Of a stretch of DNA of 57,960 nucleotides, positions 16,860 to 23,988 are shown piece after piece. The stretch's first letter is position 1, and each line of letters starts with the position of its first letter. Made by a program: the position numbers and the translations under genes. This DNA comes from JAMXLO01 sp041487355 (GTDB lineage Bacteria; Pseudomonadota; Alphaproteobacteria; Acetobacterales; Acetobacteraceae). The stretch spans positions 1 through 57,960 of the forward strand of contig JBGPND010000009.1 of the NCBI GenBank assembly GCA_041487355.1, read 5' to 3'. The notes under the pieces were generated by a model. That model was given only the letters and a program-made list of their open reading frames with translations, made no database searches and had not been told where the DNA came from.

Positions 16860-17365
16860 TCACCCTCGCCTATGTCCGCCTGATGGCCGAGTACAATGCC
16901 GAGATGAACCGCCGCCTTTACGCCGCGGCCGCGCGGCTGACGGACGCCGAGCGCAAGGCGGATCGTGGTGCGTTCTGGAAGTCGATCCATGGCACGCTCA
17001 CGCATATCCTCTGGGGCGACACCCAGTGGATGTCGCGCTTCGACAACTGGCCGAAGCCTGAGGTGCCGATCAAGCAAAGCGCTGGCATGATCGAGGACTT
17101 CGCCACGCTGCGCGCACGGCGCGTGAAGGCGGACGCCGACATCATCGACTGGGCGGAGCGCGCGAACGAAGCGTGGCTGGCCGAGGACCTCGTGTGGTTC
17201 AGCGGCGCCGCGCAAAAGGAGATGCGGCGGAAGAAGGGGCCGCTGGTGGTGCACTTCTTCAACCACCAGACGCATCACCGCGGCCAGGCGCATGCGCTGC
17301 TCACCGCATGCGGACAGGACACGGGGGATACCGATCTGTTCCTGGTCGTGCCGGAGGCGGCTTGA
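16856..17365 (+). CDS. DinB family protein
   Basis: 169 residues. It starts MITLAYVRLMAEYNAEMNRR, followed by GTLTHILWGDTQWMSRFD with a histidine, and HFFNHQTHHRGQAHALLTACG near residue 135. The latter is the DinB HxxxHRGQ metal-site motif. The fold is a four-helix bundle with a divalent metal bound by three histidines. Members act in thiol transferase-like or stress functions; the specific role is not known here. ATG overlaps the GNAT stop (ATGA), so the two genes are likely co-translated. Confidence 0.9.
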   Translation: MITLAYVRLMAEYNAEMNRRLYAAAARLTDAERKADRGAFWKSIHGTLTHILWGDTQWMSRFDNWPKPEVPIKQSAGMIEDFATLRARRVKADADIIDWAERANEAWLAEDLVWFSGAAQKEMRRKKGPLVVHFFNHQTHHRGQAHALLTACGQDTGDTDLFLVVPEAA

Positions 17366-17390
17366 TGGCGCATCATGCCCGACCGCCAAC

Positions 17391-17441
17391 TGTCATTGCG
17401 AGCCGAAGGCGAAGCAATCCCCAGGGAAGTGCGCACCATAC
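17391..17441. repeat. Family C repeat arm (TGTCATTGCGAG type)
   Basis: TGTCATTGCGAGCCGAAGGC followed by GAAGCAATCCCC and GTGCGCACC. It lies between the DinB-like stop and the LivK-type fragment, which begins exactly where the repeat ends. Other copies are listed at 17710, 19564, 23000, 31987, 35804 and 52858. Confidence 0.8.
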
Positions 17442-17699
17442 GATTTCGAGGTGAACTACCTCGGCGAGATGGGATACACGTCGGCGCAGATCGCAATCGA
17501 GGCGCTACAGTGCGCCGGCCGCGACCTGACCGTCGATGGTCTTGTCAAGGCGATGGAAAGCATCCGAGACTTCCACGACCTGTTCGGCGGCACGTATACC
17601 TTCGGCCCGGACAACCACCACGGTTCCACGGCTGCCTTTCTGTCGGTGGTCCATAATGGGCGGTGGGTGCCTGTGTTCGACCACGCGCTGAGTGATTGA
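17439..17699 (+). pseudogene. C-terminal fragment of a branched-chain amino-acid-type ABC binding protein
   Basis: About 86 codons reading YDFEVNYLGEMGYTSAQIAI then ALQCAGRDLTVDGLVKAMES and GGTYTFGPDNHHGS. This is the last lobe of LivK-like periplasmic binding proteins (Peripla_BP_6). The N-terminal 300 or so residues and the signal peptide are absent and a family C repeat abuts the break. It is a gene remnant. Confidence 0.75.
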
Positions 17700-17709
17700 C
17701 GTGTTGCCG

Positions 17710-17797
17710 TGTCATTGCGAGCCGCAGGCGAAGCAATCCCGTGGCCGGTGCGCACTCTCATCGCGCTTGCTTCGTCGCTGCGCTCCTCGCAATGACA
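17710..17797. repeat. Family C repeat, paired arms
   Basis: TGTCATTGCGAGCCGCAGGC on the left and CTGCGCTCCTCGCAATGACA on the right form an inverted pair enclosing GAAGCAATCCC...GCGCACTC. It sits between the LivK-type fragment and the 3' end of the dehalogenase-like gene. Confidence 0.85.
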
Positions 17798-17824
17798 GCC
17801 ACACTTCCCCCCGCAAGCGGGAAA

Positions 17825-18709
17825 TCAGAAAAATCGCCCGAACCACTCGATCAGCGCCGCTGGGTTCTCCTCGGCGATGTAGTGGCCGGACTCGATCGCG
17901 CCGCCGGTCACCTCGGCGGAACAGTACTGCCGCCAGATGCTGACCGCGTCGTACCAGCGGTTGATGTTGCCCTTCGAGCCCCACAACACCAGCATCGGAC
18001 ACTGCACCTTCACCCCGGCGACGCGGCTCTCGCGGTCATGCACGAGGTCGATGCTGGCGGCGGCGCGATAGTCCTCGCACATGCCACGCACCATCTCCGG
18101 CTGGCGCACCGCGGCGAAATAGTCCGCGAGCGCGTCGGGATGGAACAGGTCGGGCTTGTCGGGATTGCGGTTGGTGTGGTGGCGCCACCATTCCTCCGGC
18201 GCCTTGTTGATCAGCCATTCCGGGAACGGATGCTTCTGGGCGAACCAGAACCAGTGGTAGTAACTCAGGCCGAAATCCATATTGGCGCGTTCGAAGTGCT
18301 CGAGCGTCGGGATGATGTCGAGCGTCGCCAGCTTCTCCACCCGGTCGGGATTGTCGAGCGCGATGCGGTGCGACAGCCGTGCGCCGCGGTCGTGGCCGGC
18401 AAGGCGGAAACGGCGATGGCCGAAATGATCCATCACGGCGATCATGTCCTTGGCCATTGCCTTCTTGGCGTACGGCGCGTGGTCCGGCGTTGCCGGCGGC
18501 TTCAGCGAGAAGCCGTAGCCGCGCAGGTCCGGGCAGACCACGGTGAAGCGCTGCGCCAGAGTGGGCGCGACCAGGTGCCACATCGCATGGGTCTGCGGAT
18601 TGCCGTGCAGCAACAGCAGCGGCGGACCCGAGCCGCCATGGCGCAGGCGGATCGAGCCGCCCGGCACCGCGACCTCGGTCAGCGTGAAGTTTTCGAAGAA
18701 CATGATCAT
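17825..18709 (-). CDS. Alpha/beta hydrolase, haloacetate dehalogenase-like
   Basis: 294 residues. It follows the fluoroacetate/haloacetate dehalogenase pattern: LLLLHGNPQTHAMWH, PDLRGYGFS, then AGHDRGARLSHR with the nucleophile Asp and the paired arginines, LDIIPT with the acid Asp, YHWFWFAQ with the pocket Trp, MCEDYRA, and GAIESGHYIAEENP with the catalytic His. An Asp nucleophile in GHDRG is typical of dehalogenases and epoxide hydrolases rather than esterases. The ATG overlaps the stop of the glycosyltransferase gene (ATGA). A second ATG six bases on (18703) has GGGGAGG at ideal spacing and may be the real start. Substrate specificity for fluoro- or chloroacetate is inferred from motifs only. 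Confidence 0.88.
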   Translation of the reverse strand: MIMFFENFTLTEVAVPGGSIRLRHGGSGPPLLLLHGNPQTHAMWHLVAPTLAQRFTVVCPDLRGYGFSLKPPATPDHAPYAKKAMAKDMIAVMDHFGHRRFRLAGHDRGARLSHRIALDNPDRVEKLATLDIIPTLEHFERANMDFGLSYYHWFWFAQKHPFPEWLINKAPEEWWRHHTNRNPDKPDLFHPDALADYFAAVRQPEMVRGMCEDYRAAASIDLVHDRESRVAGVKVQCPMLVLWGSKGNINRWYDAVSIWRQYCSAEVTGGAIESGHYIAEENPAALIEWFGRFF

Positions 18710-20409
18710 TCCTCCCCGCAGATCCGCTCGAAGGCGAGGACGTTGAACCCATCGCCCGCCTCGCGCCAGCAGGGATCGGCGAAGGCCTGGCGCATGATGG
18801 GCAGCGTTGCCCGGCTGTCGGCATCCTGCCCGAGCAGCGCCAGCACCACGCGTGGGAAGCGGCCGGCGCGCGCGCGGATTTGCGCGGCCGATGCATCCTT
18901 GCGAACGACCAGCAGACGCAGTGTCGACGGTGCCTCGATGGCGAACGCGCCGACTATTCCGACGCCGTCATTGCCGTGCGGCAGCAGCACCACGCCGTCG
19001 CCGACCAGTGACGATGCGCTGGCAACCGTTGCGCGCGCCGGCTGCATCGTCTCCGGCCGGGTAATCAGTCCGACGAGTGAAAAAGCCTGGATTGCCAGCA
19101 CCAGGCCGCACAATGTCCGGCCCGTGCGCCGCGACAGCGTCGCGAATGCACCCGCCAGCAGCAGGCCGACGAACGGCGTGGCGAAGGCGAGGTAGCGCAA
19201 CTCGATCGGCGTGTTGCCGAACGCGAGGCCGAGCAGCAACAGGCCGAGCGGTGGCGCCGCCGCGGCCATGGCCAGCAGCAGGCGTGGGCTGGGCGTGGCG
19301 ATGCCTCGCCATTGCCGTATCGTCAGGCCGGTCAGCGCGACCAGCAGCGCAGCCAGCGCCGCTGCCACGACGTGGCTTGCAACGCCGCCGACATACAACG
19401 GCAATCCGCCCAGCAGGTTGGCAGCGAAATATCGTGCAAGCCGCACGGTGCTCGAGGCTGCGTCGAACGGAGCAAACTGTCCCATGCGGCTTTGGCGCTG
19501 GGTCAGGAAGAACCAGAGATCAGCCGGCAGCCAGGCCGCGACCCCGATGCAGGCGGGCCCAACTGTCATTGCGAGCCGAAGGTCAAGCCCGGCCACCGCT
19601 GCGCTCCTCGCAATGACACTTAGGATTCGCGCGGAATTAGACGAATCGCCTTGTACCTCGTCATGCCCGCGAAAGCGGGCACCCAGTAGCGCGAATATGG
19701 CGGCTTCTCGTGGTTTCTGGGCTCCCGCTTTCGCGGGGGTGACGATGGTGCTGCGTCGTAGCGAAGCTCTTGATTCGTGACAGGCCCTTAGCGCCAGCCA
19801 GAGCAGCGCGGCGCCTGCCACGAATGCGGCCAGATAGTTCGAGAACGTCGCCGCGCCGAGCAGTGCGCCCGCGGCCAGTGCTATCGATCCGCTGGCACGC
19901 CGGTCGGCACACAGCAGCAGGGCCACGCCCGACAGCGTCAGCAGCTGCGCCAGCGCAAATCCGCGCGCGATCGTCCCGGTATAGACAAAGCCATAGCAGC
20001 CGACCGTGAGCAGTACTGCCGTCACGGCGGGAATCCCGGCGAGCCGGGCGATCGCCGCCACCAGGCTCAGCGCGGCGAGGCTGAACAGCACGGAGGCCAG
20101 GCGCGCAGCGAACAGGGAATCGCCGACCAGCGTCCGCCATGTGGCAACGGCCCAGAAATACAGCGGCGGATGCACGTCGGTTGCCCGCAGATCATGCGTA
20201 ATGGCGGCGAAGCTCGCCTCCCCAGCCTGCAGCCGGTGCACCTCGCCGGCCGGGAACGCATCCGCGGGCCAGCTCGGGCGCGCCACGCCGGCGGTAAGGA
20301 ACAGCGTGTACTGCTCGTCGTATTCGGCACTGCGCAGCCAGGCGGAGGAAATCAGCACCAGCGCCGCGGCGACCAGGGCAGGCAGAAGCGGATGACGGCG
20401 CGGGTTCAC
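18706..20409 (-). CDS. GT-C type membrane glycosyltransferase with repeat-encoded insert
   Basis: 567 residues with about ten predicted membrane segments. The N-terminal helix is followed by SAEYDEQYTLFL, whose acidic residues match the first-loop catalytic motif of ArnT/PMT-like enzymes, and by DVHPPLYFWAVATW, the conserved second motif. These enzymes move a sugar from a polyprenyl phosphate to an acceptor outside the membrane. Residues about 215-285 are unlike the rest: they are encoded by a family D and a family C palindromic repeat (19659-19745 and 19564-19619) in frame, giving TIVTPAKAGAQ, RFRGHDE and SVIARSAAVAGLDLRLAMTV. Without the insert the protein would be about 490 residues, normal for the family. 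The gene may be functional or damaged. It is divergent from a GT2 gene that could make the lipid-linked sugar donor. Confidence 0.8.
   Translation of the reverse strand: MNPRRHPLLPALVAAALVLISSAWLRSAEYDEQYTLFLTAGVARPSWPADAFPAGEVHRLQAGEASFAAITHDLRATDVHPPLYFWAVATWRTLVGDSLFAARLASVLFSLAALSLVAAIARLAGIPAVTAVLLTVGCYGFVYTGTIARGFALAQLLTLSGVALLLCADRRASGSIALAAGALLGAATFSNYLAAFVAGAALLWLALRACHESRASLRRSTIVTPAKAGAQKPREAAIFALLGARFRGHDEVQGDSSNSARILSVIARSAAVAGLDLRLAMTVGPACIGVAAWLPADLWFFLTQRQSRMGQFAPFDAASSTVRLARYFAANLLGGLPLYVGGVASHVVAAALAALLVALTGLTIRQWRGIATPSPRLLLAMAAAAPPLGLLLLGLAFGNTPIELRYLAFATPFVGLLLAGAFATLSRRTGRTLCGLVLAIQAFSLVGLITRPETMQPARATVASASSLVGDGVVLLPHGNDGVGIVGAFAIEAPSTLRLLVVRKDASAAQIRARAGRFPRVVLALLGQDADSRATLPIMRQAFADPCWREAGDGFNVLAFERICGEE
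19564..19619. repeat. Family C repeat inside the GT-C gene
   Basis: TGTCATTGCGAGCCGAAGGT and the complementary GCGCTCCTCGCAATGACAC. On the minus strand it is translated in frame as SVIARSAAVAGLDLRLAMTV. Confidence 0.85.
19659..19745. repeat. Family D palindromic repeat inside the GT-C gene
   Basis: CGTCATGCCCGCGAAAGCGG on the left and CCCGCTTTCGCGGGGGTGAC on the right form an inverted pair with a 40-base interior. Read on the minus strand it gives IVTPAKAGAQ and RFRGHDE, peptides that recur wherever this repeat type is translated in other proteobacteria. Confidence 0.85.
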
Positions 20410-20497
20410 GCTGCCTCGTTCACCGGAAGTTAGCTGTCTCTGGTGTATTTCTATCAGCGCGAGAACAACGACTGGTTACCGACACGGGTTCGCAGAC

Positions 20498-21484
20498 ATG
20501 CTCGACGTCCTGGCCGTGCGTGGCGCACCGACCTTCTCCGTGGTGATCCCGGTGTTCGACGAAGCCGAGGTCCTGCCGGAGTTCCATCGTCGGCTGTCGG
20601 CGGTGATGGATCTGCTCGGCACGTGGGAAGCGATCTACGTCAATGACGGCAGCCGCGACGCTTCGCTGCGCCTGCTGGAAGCGTTTCATCGCGCGGAGCA
20701 TCGCGTGGCGATCGTCAATCTCTCACGCAATTTCGGCAAGGAGATTGCCACCACCGCCGGGCTGGAACACGCCGGCGGTGAGGCGGTGATCGTGATCGAT
20801 GCCGACCTGCAGGACCCTCCGGAGGTGATCCCGGAACTCGTGGCCGGCTGGCGGGACGGCTTCGACATGGTGTACGCCGAACGGCGTGCGCGGGAAGGCG
20901 AGGCATGGCTGAAGCGGGCGACGGCCGGCCTGTTCTATCGGCTGATGCAGCACCTCGGTCGCGTGCAGCTTCCCCGCAACACGGGTGACTTCCGGCTGAT
21001 GAGCCGGCGCGTGGTCGACGCCGTGCTGCAGTTGCGCGAGCAGCATCGCTTCATGAAGGGGCTGTTCGCGTGGGTAGGCTTCCCCACCCGGGCCGTGCCG
21101 TACGACCGCGCGCCGCGCTACGCCGGGATGACGAAATGGAACTACTGGAAGCTGTGGAACCTGGCACTCGAGGGCATCACCAGCTTCACCGTCATGCCGC
21201 TGAAGGTCGCGACGTATCTGGGGCTTGCGGTGGCGCTGTTCGCCGTGGTGTTCGGCGCGCAGCTGGTGATCCGGACGCTGCTGTTCGGCAATCCGGTCGC
21301 TGGCTACCCGAGCATGATGGCGGTCATCCTGTTCCTCGGCGGCGTGCAGCTCATCACCCTCGGCGTCATCGGCGAATATCTGGGGCGCGTGTTCAACGAG
21401 ACCAAGCGGCGACCGCTCTACCTGGTCGAGCGGTTCGTCCCGAGCGAGATCAACGTGCGGCAGCCTGTCGAACCGGTGCGGTGA
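20498..21484 (+). CDS. GT2 family glycosyltransferase, polyprenyl-phosphate sugar synthase (GtrB/DPM-like)
   Basis: 328 residues. The GT-A start FSVVIPVFDEAEVLPEFHRR is followed by IYVNDGSRD, DADLQDPPEVIPEL (metal-binding DxD) and QHRFMKGLFAWVGF near residue 185. Two C-terminal membrane helices (LKVATYLGLAVALFAVVF and AVILFLGGVQLITLGVIGEY) match GtrB and ArnC-like enzymes. They transfer a nucleotide sugar to undecaprenyl phosphate on the inner membrane face. The donor made here would suit the divergent GT-C enzyme. The stop overlaps the GH5 gene start (GTGA). Confidence 0.9.
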   Translation: MLDVLAVRGAPTFSVVIPVFDEAEVLPEFHRRLSAVMDLLGTWEAIYVNDGSRDASLRLLEAFHRAEHRVAIVNLSRNFGKEIATTAGLEHAGGEAVIVIDADLQDPPEVIPELVAGWRDGFDMVYAERRAREGEAWLKRATAGLFYRLMQHLGRVQLPRNTGDFRLMSRRVVDAVLQLREQHRFMKGLFAWVGFPTRAVPYDRAPRYAGMTKWNYWKLWNLALEGITSFTVMPLKVATYLGLAVALFAVVFGAQLVIRTLLFGNPVAGYPSMMAVILFLGGVQLITLGVIGEYLGRVFNETKRRPLYLVERFVPSEINVRQPVEPVR

Positions 21485-22578
21485 CTGCCCGCGCCGCACT
21501 GCTGCTGGCCCTGCTGTTCTGCTGCGCCTGGACCGCCCGAGCCGAACCCGCGGCGGAACGGCTGGCGGTGCTGCGGCATGGCGTCAACATCACCAACTGG
21601 TTCCGCTTTCCGCCGAGCCAGGATCCGGCGGCGATGCGCGCCTATCTGGGCGATTCGGCGATGCAGGCACTGAAGCGCGCAGGCTTCACCTTCGTGCGAC
21701 TGGCGGTGCAGCCTGAGGTCCTGGCGGGTCCCGGCATGCTGGCTGCGCTGGCCGATTCGCTCGCCCGGCTGCAGCGCCACGGCCTGGGCGTCGTCGTCTC
21801 GCTGCACCCTGTCGACTGGCACCTGGAAACCGCATCGGGGGATCAGGAGAAGCTGCTCGCGGTGTGGCGCTCGCTTGCTCCGGCATTGCGGCCGTTCGAT
21901 CCACGTCTCACCTTCGTGGAGGTGCTGAACGAGCCGGTGTTCCCGGATGATCCGCGGGGATGGGCGAGGCTGCAACGCCAGCTGCTCGCCGAAATCCGCG
22001 CCAGCCTTCCCGCGAATACGGTTGTACTGACTGGCAACGACTGGGGCAGCATCGCCGGTCTGCTCGCCATGGTTCCGGAGCCTGACCCGAATGTGGTGTA
22101 CAGCTTCCACCTGTATGAGCCGGCGGAGCTGACGGCGCTCGCCGCCTATCGGCCCGGGCTCGATACCGAGGCGTTGGCGCGGCTGCCTTTCCCGGCGGGC
22201 GATGAAGCTGCCTGCCAGGCCGTCGCGAATCGGACGAGCGATCCGCCGACCGCCGGCCTGATGCGCTTCTACTGCGCGCAGCATTGGGACGCGGCGAAGC
22301 TTGCGGCACGGATCGACGCCGCGGCCGACTGGGCGCGCCGCAATCATGTCGCCTTGCTGGCCGGCGAGTTCGGTGCCAGCCAAAGGCTGAATGCGCCGGC
22401 GCGTCTCGCCTGGCTCGCCTCCGTGCGCGTGGCGTGCGAGCAGCGGTCGATCGGTTGGGCGCTCTGGGGTTACGACGACTCGATGGGATTTGCGCTGCAT
22501 CCGCCGGCCGACTCGCTTCATCTCGATCAGGGGGTGCTGCAGACGCTGGGGTTGGCCGGCTCAATGTTACATAAATAG
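21481..22578 (+). CDS. Secreted glycoside hydrolase family 5 (cellulase-like)
   Basis: 365 residues from GTG 21481, overlapping the GT2 stop as GTGA. A Sec signal peptide (VTARAALLLALLFCCAWTARA) precedes the barrel. The start HGVNITNWFRFPPSQD is typical of GH5, FVEVLNEP near residue 155 carries the acid/base Glu, HLYEPAELTA near 215 follows, and LLAGEFGAS near 300 carries the nucleophile Glu. It should cleave a beta-linked polysaccharide or exopolysaccharide in the periplasm. Its coupling to the GT2 gene suggests a role in the processing of the glycan made by this locus. A longer frame upstream is a shadow of the GT2 gene. Confidence 0.9.
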   Translation: MTARAALLLALLFCCAWTARAEPAAERLAVLRHGVNITNWFRFPPSQDPAAMRAYLGDSAMQALKRAGFTFVRLAVQPEVLAGPGMLAALADSLARLQRHGLGVVVSLHPVDWHLETASGDQEKLLAVWRSLAPALRPFDPRLTFVEVLNEPVFPDDPRGWARLQRQLLAEIRASLPANTVVLTGNDWGSIAGLLAMVPEPDPNVVYSFHLYEPAELTALAAYRPGLDTEALARLPFPAGDEAACQAVANRTSDPPTAGLMRFYCAQHWDAAKLAARIDAAADWARRNHVALLAGEFGASQRLNAPARLAWLASVRVACEQRSIGWALWGYDDSMGFALHPPADSLHLDQGVLQTLGLAGSMLHK

Positions 22579-22643
22579 TGCCAAGCATTAACCGGGCGCG
22601 ACGCAAGTCCACATCCCAGCGTGACAGCCGTGTCAAAAAGCAG

Positions 22644-22678
22644 CAAAAAGAAAAAGCCCCCGGCCAGAGACCGGGGGC
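22644..22678 (-). terminator. Strong intrinsic terminator (minus strand)
   Basis: GCCCCCGGTCTCTGGCCGGG plus GGC followed by TTTTTCTTTTT on the minus strand. The stem is 8-9 bp of almost pure GC and the U-tract is long, the clearest rho-independent terminator in the window. No protein gene on the minus strand feeds into it, which is why a non-coding transcript is proposed. Confidence 0.85.
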
Positions 22679-22790
22679 AAGTAAACAGGGAGGCTTCACG
22701 TCTGGGAGACGCAGGGGTCATAGACCCCCTTCCGACTCCAAGGAGCCGGAACACTGGCGGCAACGCCACCGTATTCGATGGAATGACTTT
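22644..22790 (-). ncRNA. Candidate small regulatory RNA with intrinsic terminator
   Basis: Reading the minus strand from about 22790 there are consecutive hairpins: GGTGGC-GTT-GCCGCC, CCGGCTCC-TT-GGAGTCGG, GGGGTC-TAT-GACCCC, CGTCT-CCC-AGACG, then a single-stranded GAAGCCTCCCTG and a strong terminator. Unpaired or loop CUCC, CCC and CCUCCC sequences resemble the anti-Shine-Dalgarno motifs of alphaproteobacterial small RNAs. No matching Rfam family comes to mind with certainty. The 5' end and promoter are not resolved. A 165-residue frame over this region looks artificial. The structure plus terminator in an otherwise empty region is the evidence. Confidence 0.5.
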
Positions 22791-22999
22791 AATGGCGCGC
22801 GGCAATAGTTTCCATCGCCAAAAGCCGGATGCGGCCATGCCGTGAACGCATGCCCCACGGTCAACCCAACGGCTGGCGGCATTGGTCGGTCGGATTTCGT
22901 ACCGAAATCGGCTTGATCGCGCGTTAGCGTTCACGGAAACGCGAGCGCGCTGGAAGGGAAATGGTCCACCAGAGAGCCGCTGACGGCACCGGGGGCCTC

Positions 23000-23030
23000 T
23001 GTCATTGCGAGCGGAACGAAGCAATCCCCA
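23000..23030. repeat. Family C repeat arm
   Basis: TGTCATTGCGAGCGGAACGA followed by AGCAATCCCCA. Single arm, intergenic. A family F unit lies 27 bases further on. Confidence 0.75.
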
Positions 23031-23089
23031 TGCGCAACGCCCCGCTCAGGAAGCCTGCCCTCGGGCTTGACCCGAGGGATCGCGCCACT

Positions 23090-23211
23090 GAATGGCAGCG
23101 CGGCATCCTGGCCCGCCGGCCAGTGAAGGTTGCGGTATTGGCGCAGGCGGCGAAGACCGCCCGCATCGCCTGGGCCATGCTGGTTTCAGGTGATACCTAC
23201 CGCAGTGCCGC
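23090..23211 (+). pseudogene. IS110-family transposase, C-terminal remnant
   Basis: About 40 codons: ATEWQRGILARRPVKVAVLA followed by AAKTARIAWAMLVSGDTYR. This matches the end of IS110 transposases, where (N/A)KxARIxWALLxxGExYR is the usual C-terminus. The catalytic DEDD and serine domains are absent, and a repeat lies directly upstream. Only the tail of an old insertion remains. Confidence 0.65.
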
Positions 23212-23512
23212 GCCGACAGCACGCCGACAGAGGCAACCCACAACCGTTTCCGGCCGGATCTCGTCCGGCCAGTCACCCAGCAAGGAGCACGGGGCAGCGA
23301 CGGCAAAAGAGTCAGGACCTGGGTCGGGACAATCCGTCTTGTCATCGCGTATCACAGCGCGCCGCAATACTTGGAACCCGACCCGCGCAACCCATCGGGG
23401 CCAGCGGTCAGACGACCGCGCTCAACAGGCCGCATACATGGCCGCTCCAGACCGCGCGCCGCCGCCGCACCCTCACCCGCCGCCGTCGCGTTAGAACGGG
23501 ATACCAAACGGC

Positions 23513-23824
23513 CTATGCGATTACCGCATACTGCACGCGTTCGCGCCGGGTCAGGCGCGGCACGCCCTCGCCGAGGATCAGCGAGCGGAAGTGCTCGGTC
23601 TGCTGATGCGCCGCGAACGCGGCTGCGTCCTCGAACAGCTCATAGAACAGGAACTGCGCCGGGTTCGCCACGCCGCGATGCACGAGAAAGAGCTTCACGC
23701 CGGGCTCCTGCCGTGCCTTTGGCGCGAAGCGGGCGAGGATGTCCGCCACCGCGTCCGCCTCGCCTTCGCGCGCTTCCCACGTCGCCGCTACGGCGAGTCC
23801 GCCGGTGATCTGCTGCGTCTGCAT
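23513..23824 (-). CDS. Antibiotic biosynthesis monooxygenase (ABM/YgiN-like) domain protein
   Basis: 103 residues, one complete ABM domain: GGLAVAATWEAREGEADAV, LARFAPKARQEPGVKLFLVH, and FLFYELFEDAAAFAAHQQTE with HFRSLI. This is the dimeric ferredoxin-like fold of quinol monooxygenases and related small enzymes. The N-terminal MQTQQ is preceded by AGGAGGAC on the minus strand. Substrate unknown; it stands alone after a long palindrome. Confidence 0.85.
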   Translation of the reverse strand: MQTQQITGGLAVAATWEAREGEADAVADILARFAPKARQEPGVKLFLVHRGVANPAQFLFYELFEDAAAFAAHQQTEHFRSLILGEGVPRLTRRERVQYAVIA

Positions 23825-23929
23825 GTCGTCCTCCTGATTTGCTGGAACACGCAGACGAAGCTAAGCGAACGACGGCGCCGGTTCACCGCGCAACGCTTCG
23901 GCCAGGGACGAAGCGATCGGGCCGCGTCG

Positions 23930-23971
23930 TTTCAACGTCATGGCCCGCGAAGGCGGGCCATGACGTTGAAA
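23930..23971. repeat. Perfect 19-bp inverted repeat with 4-base loop (family B)
   Basis: TTTCAACGTCATGGCCCGC, loop GAAG, then the exact complement. It lies between the stop of the MetE-like gene (minus) and the start of the ABM gene (minus). The core CGTCATGGCC is shared with the family B repeats at 1615 and 38309. It would form a very stable RNA hairpin and could separate the two transcripts. Confidence 0.9.
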
Positions 23972-23988
23972 AACGGCAGTTCAGCCGG

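Larger units (their letters stand above)
22579..23512. other. Gene-poor 930-bp region
   Basis: It holds the minus-strand small-RNA candidate (22644-22790), a family C repeat arm (23000-23030), a family F unit (CCTCGGGCTTGACCCGAGGG, 23058-23077) and an IS110-type transposase remnant (23090-23211). The stretch 23212-23512 has proline/arginine-rich frames without recognisable protein content; it may be the end of the decayed insertion sequence. Confidence 0.6.

Noticed and set aside
22527..23024. 165-residue minus-strand frame over the sRNA candidate
   Set aside because: No ribosome site or relatives; it runs through a terminator hairpin and a repeat, and its composition follows the RNA structures.
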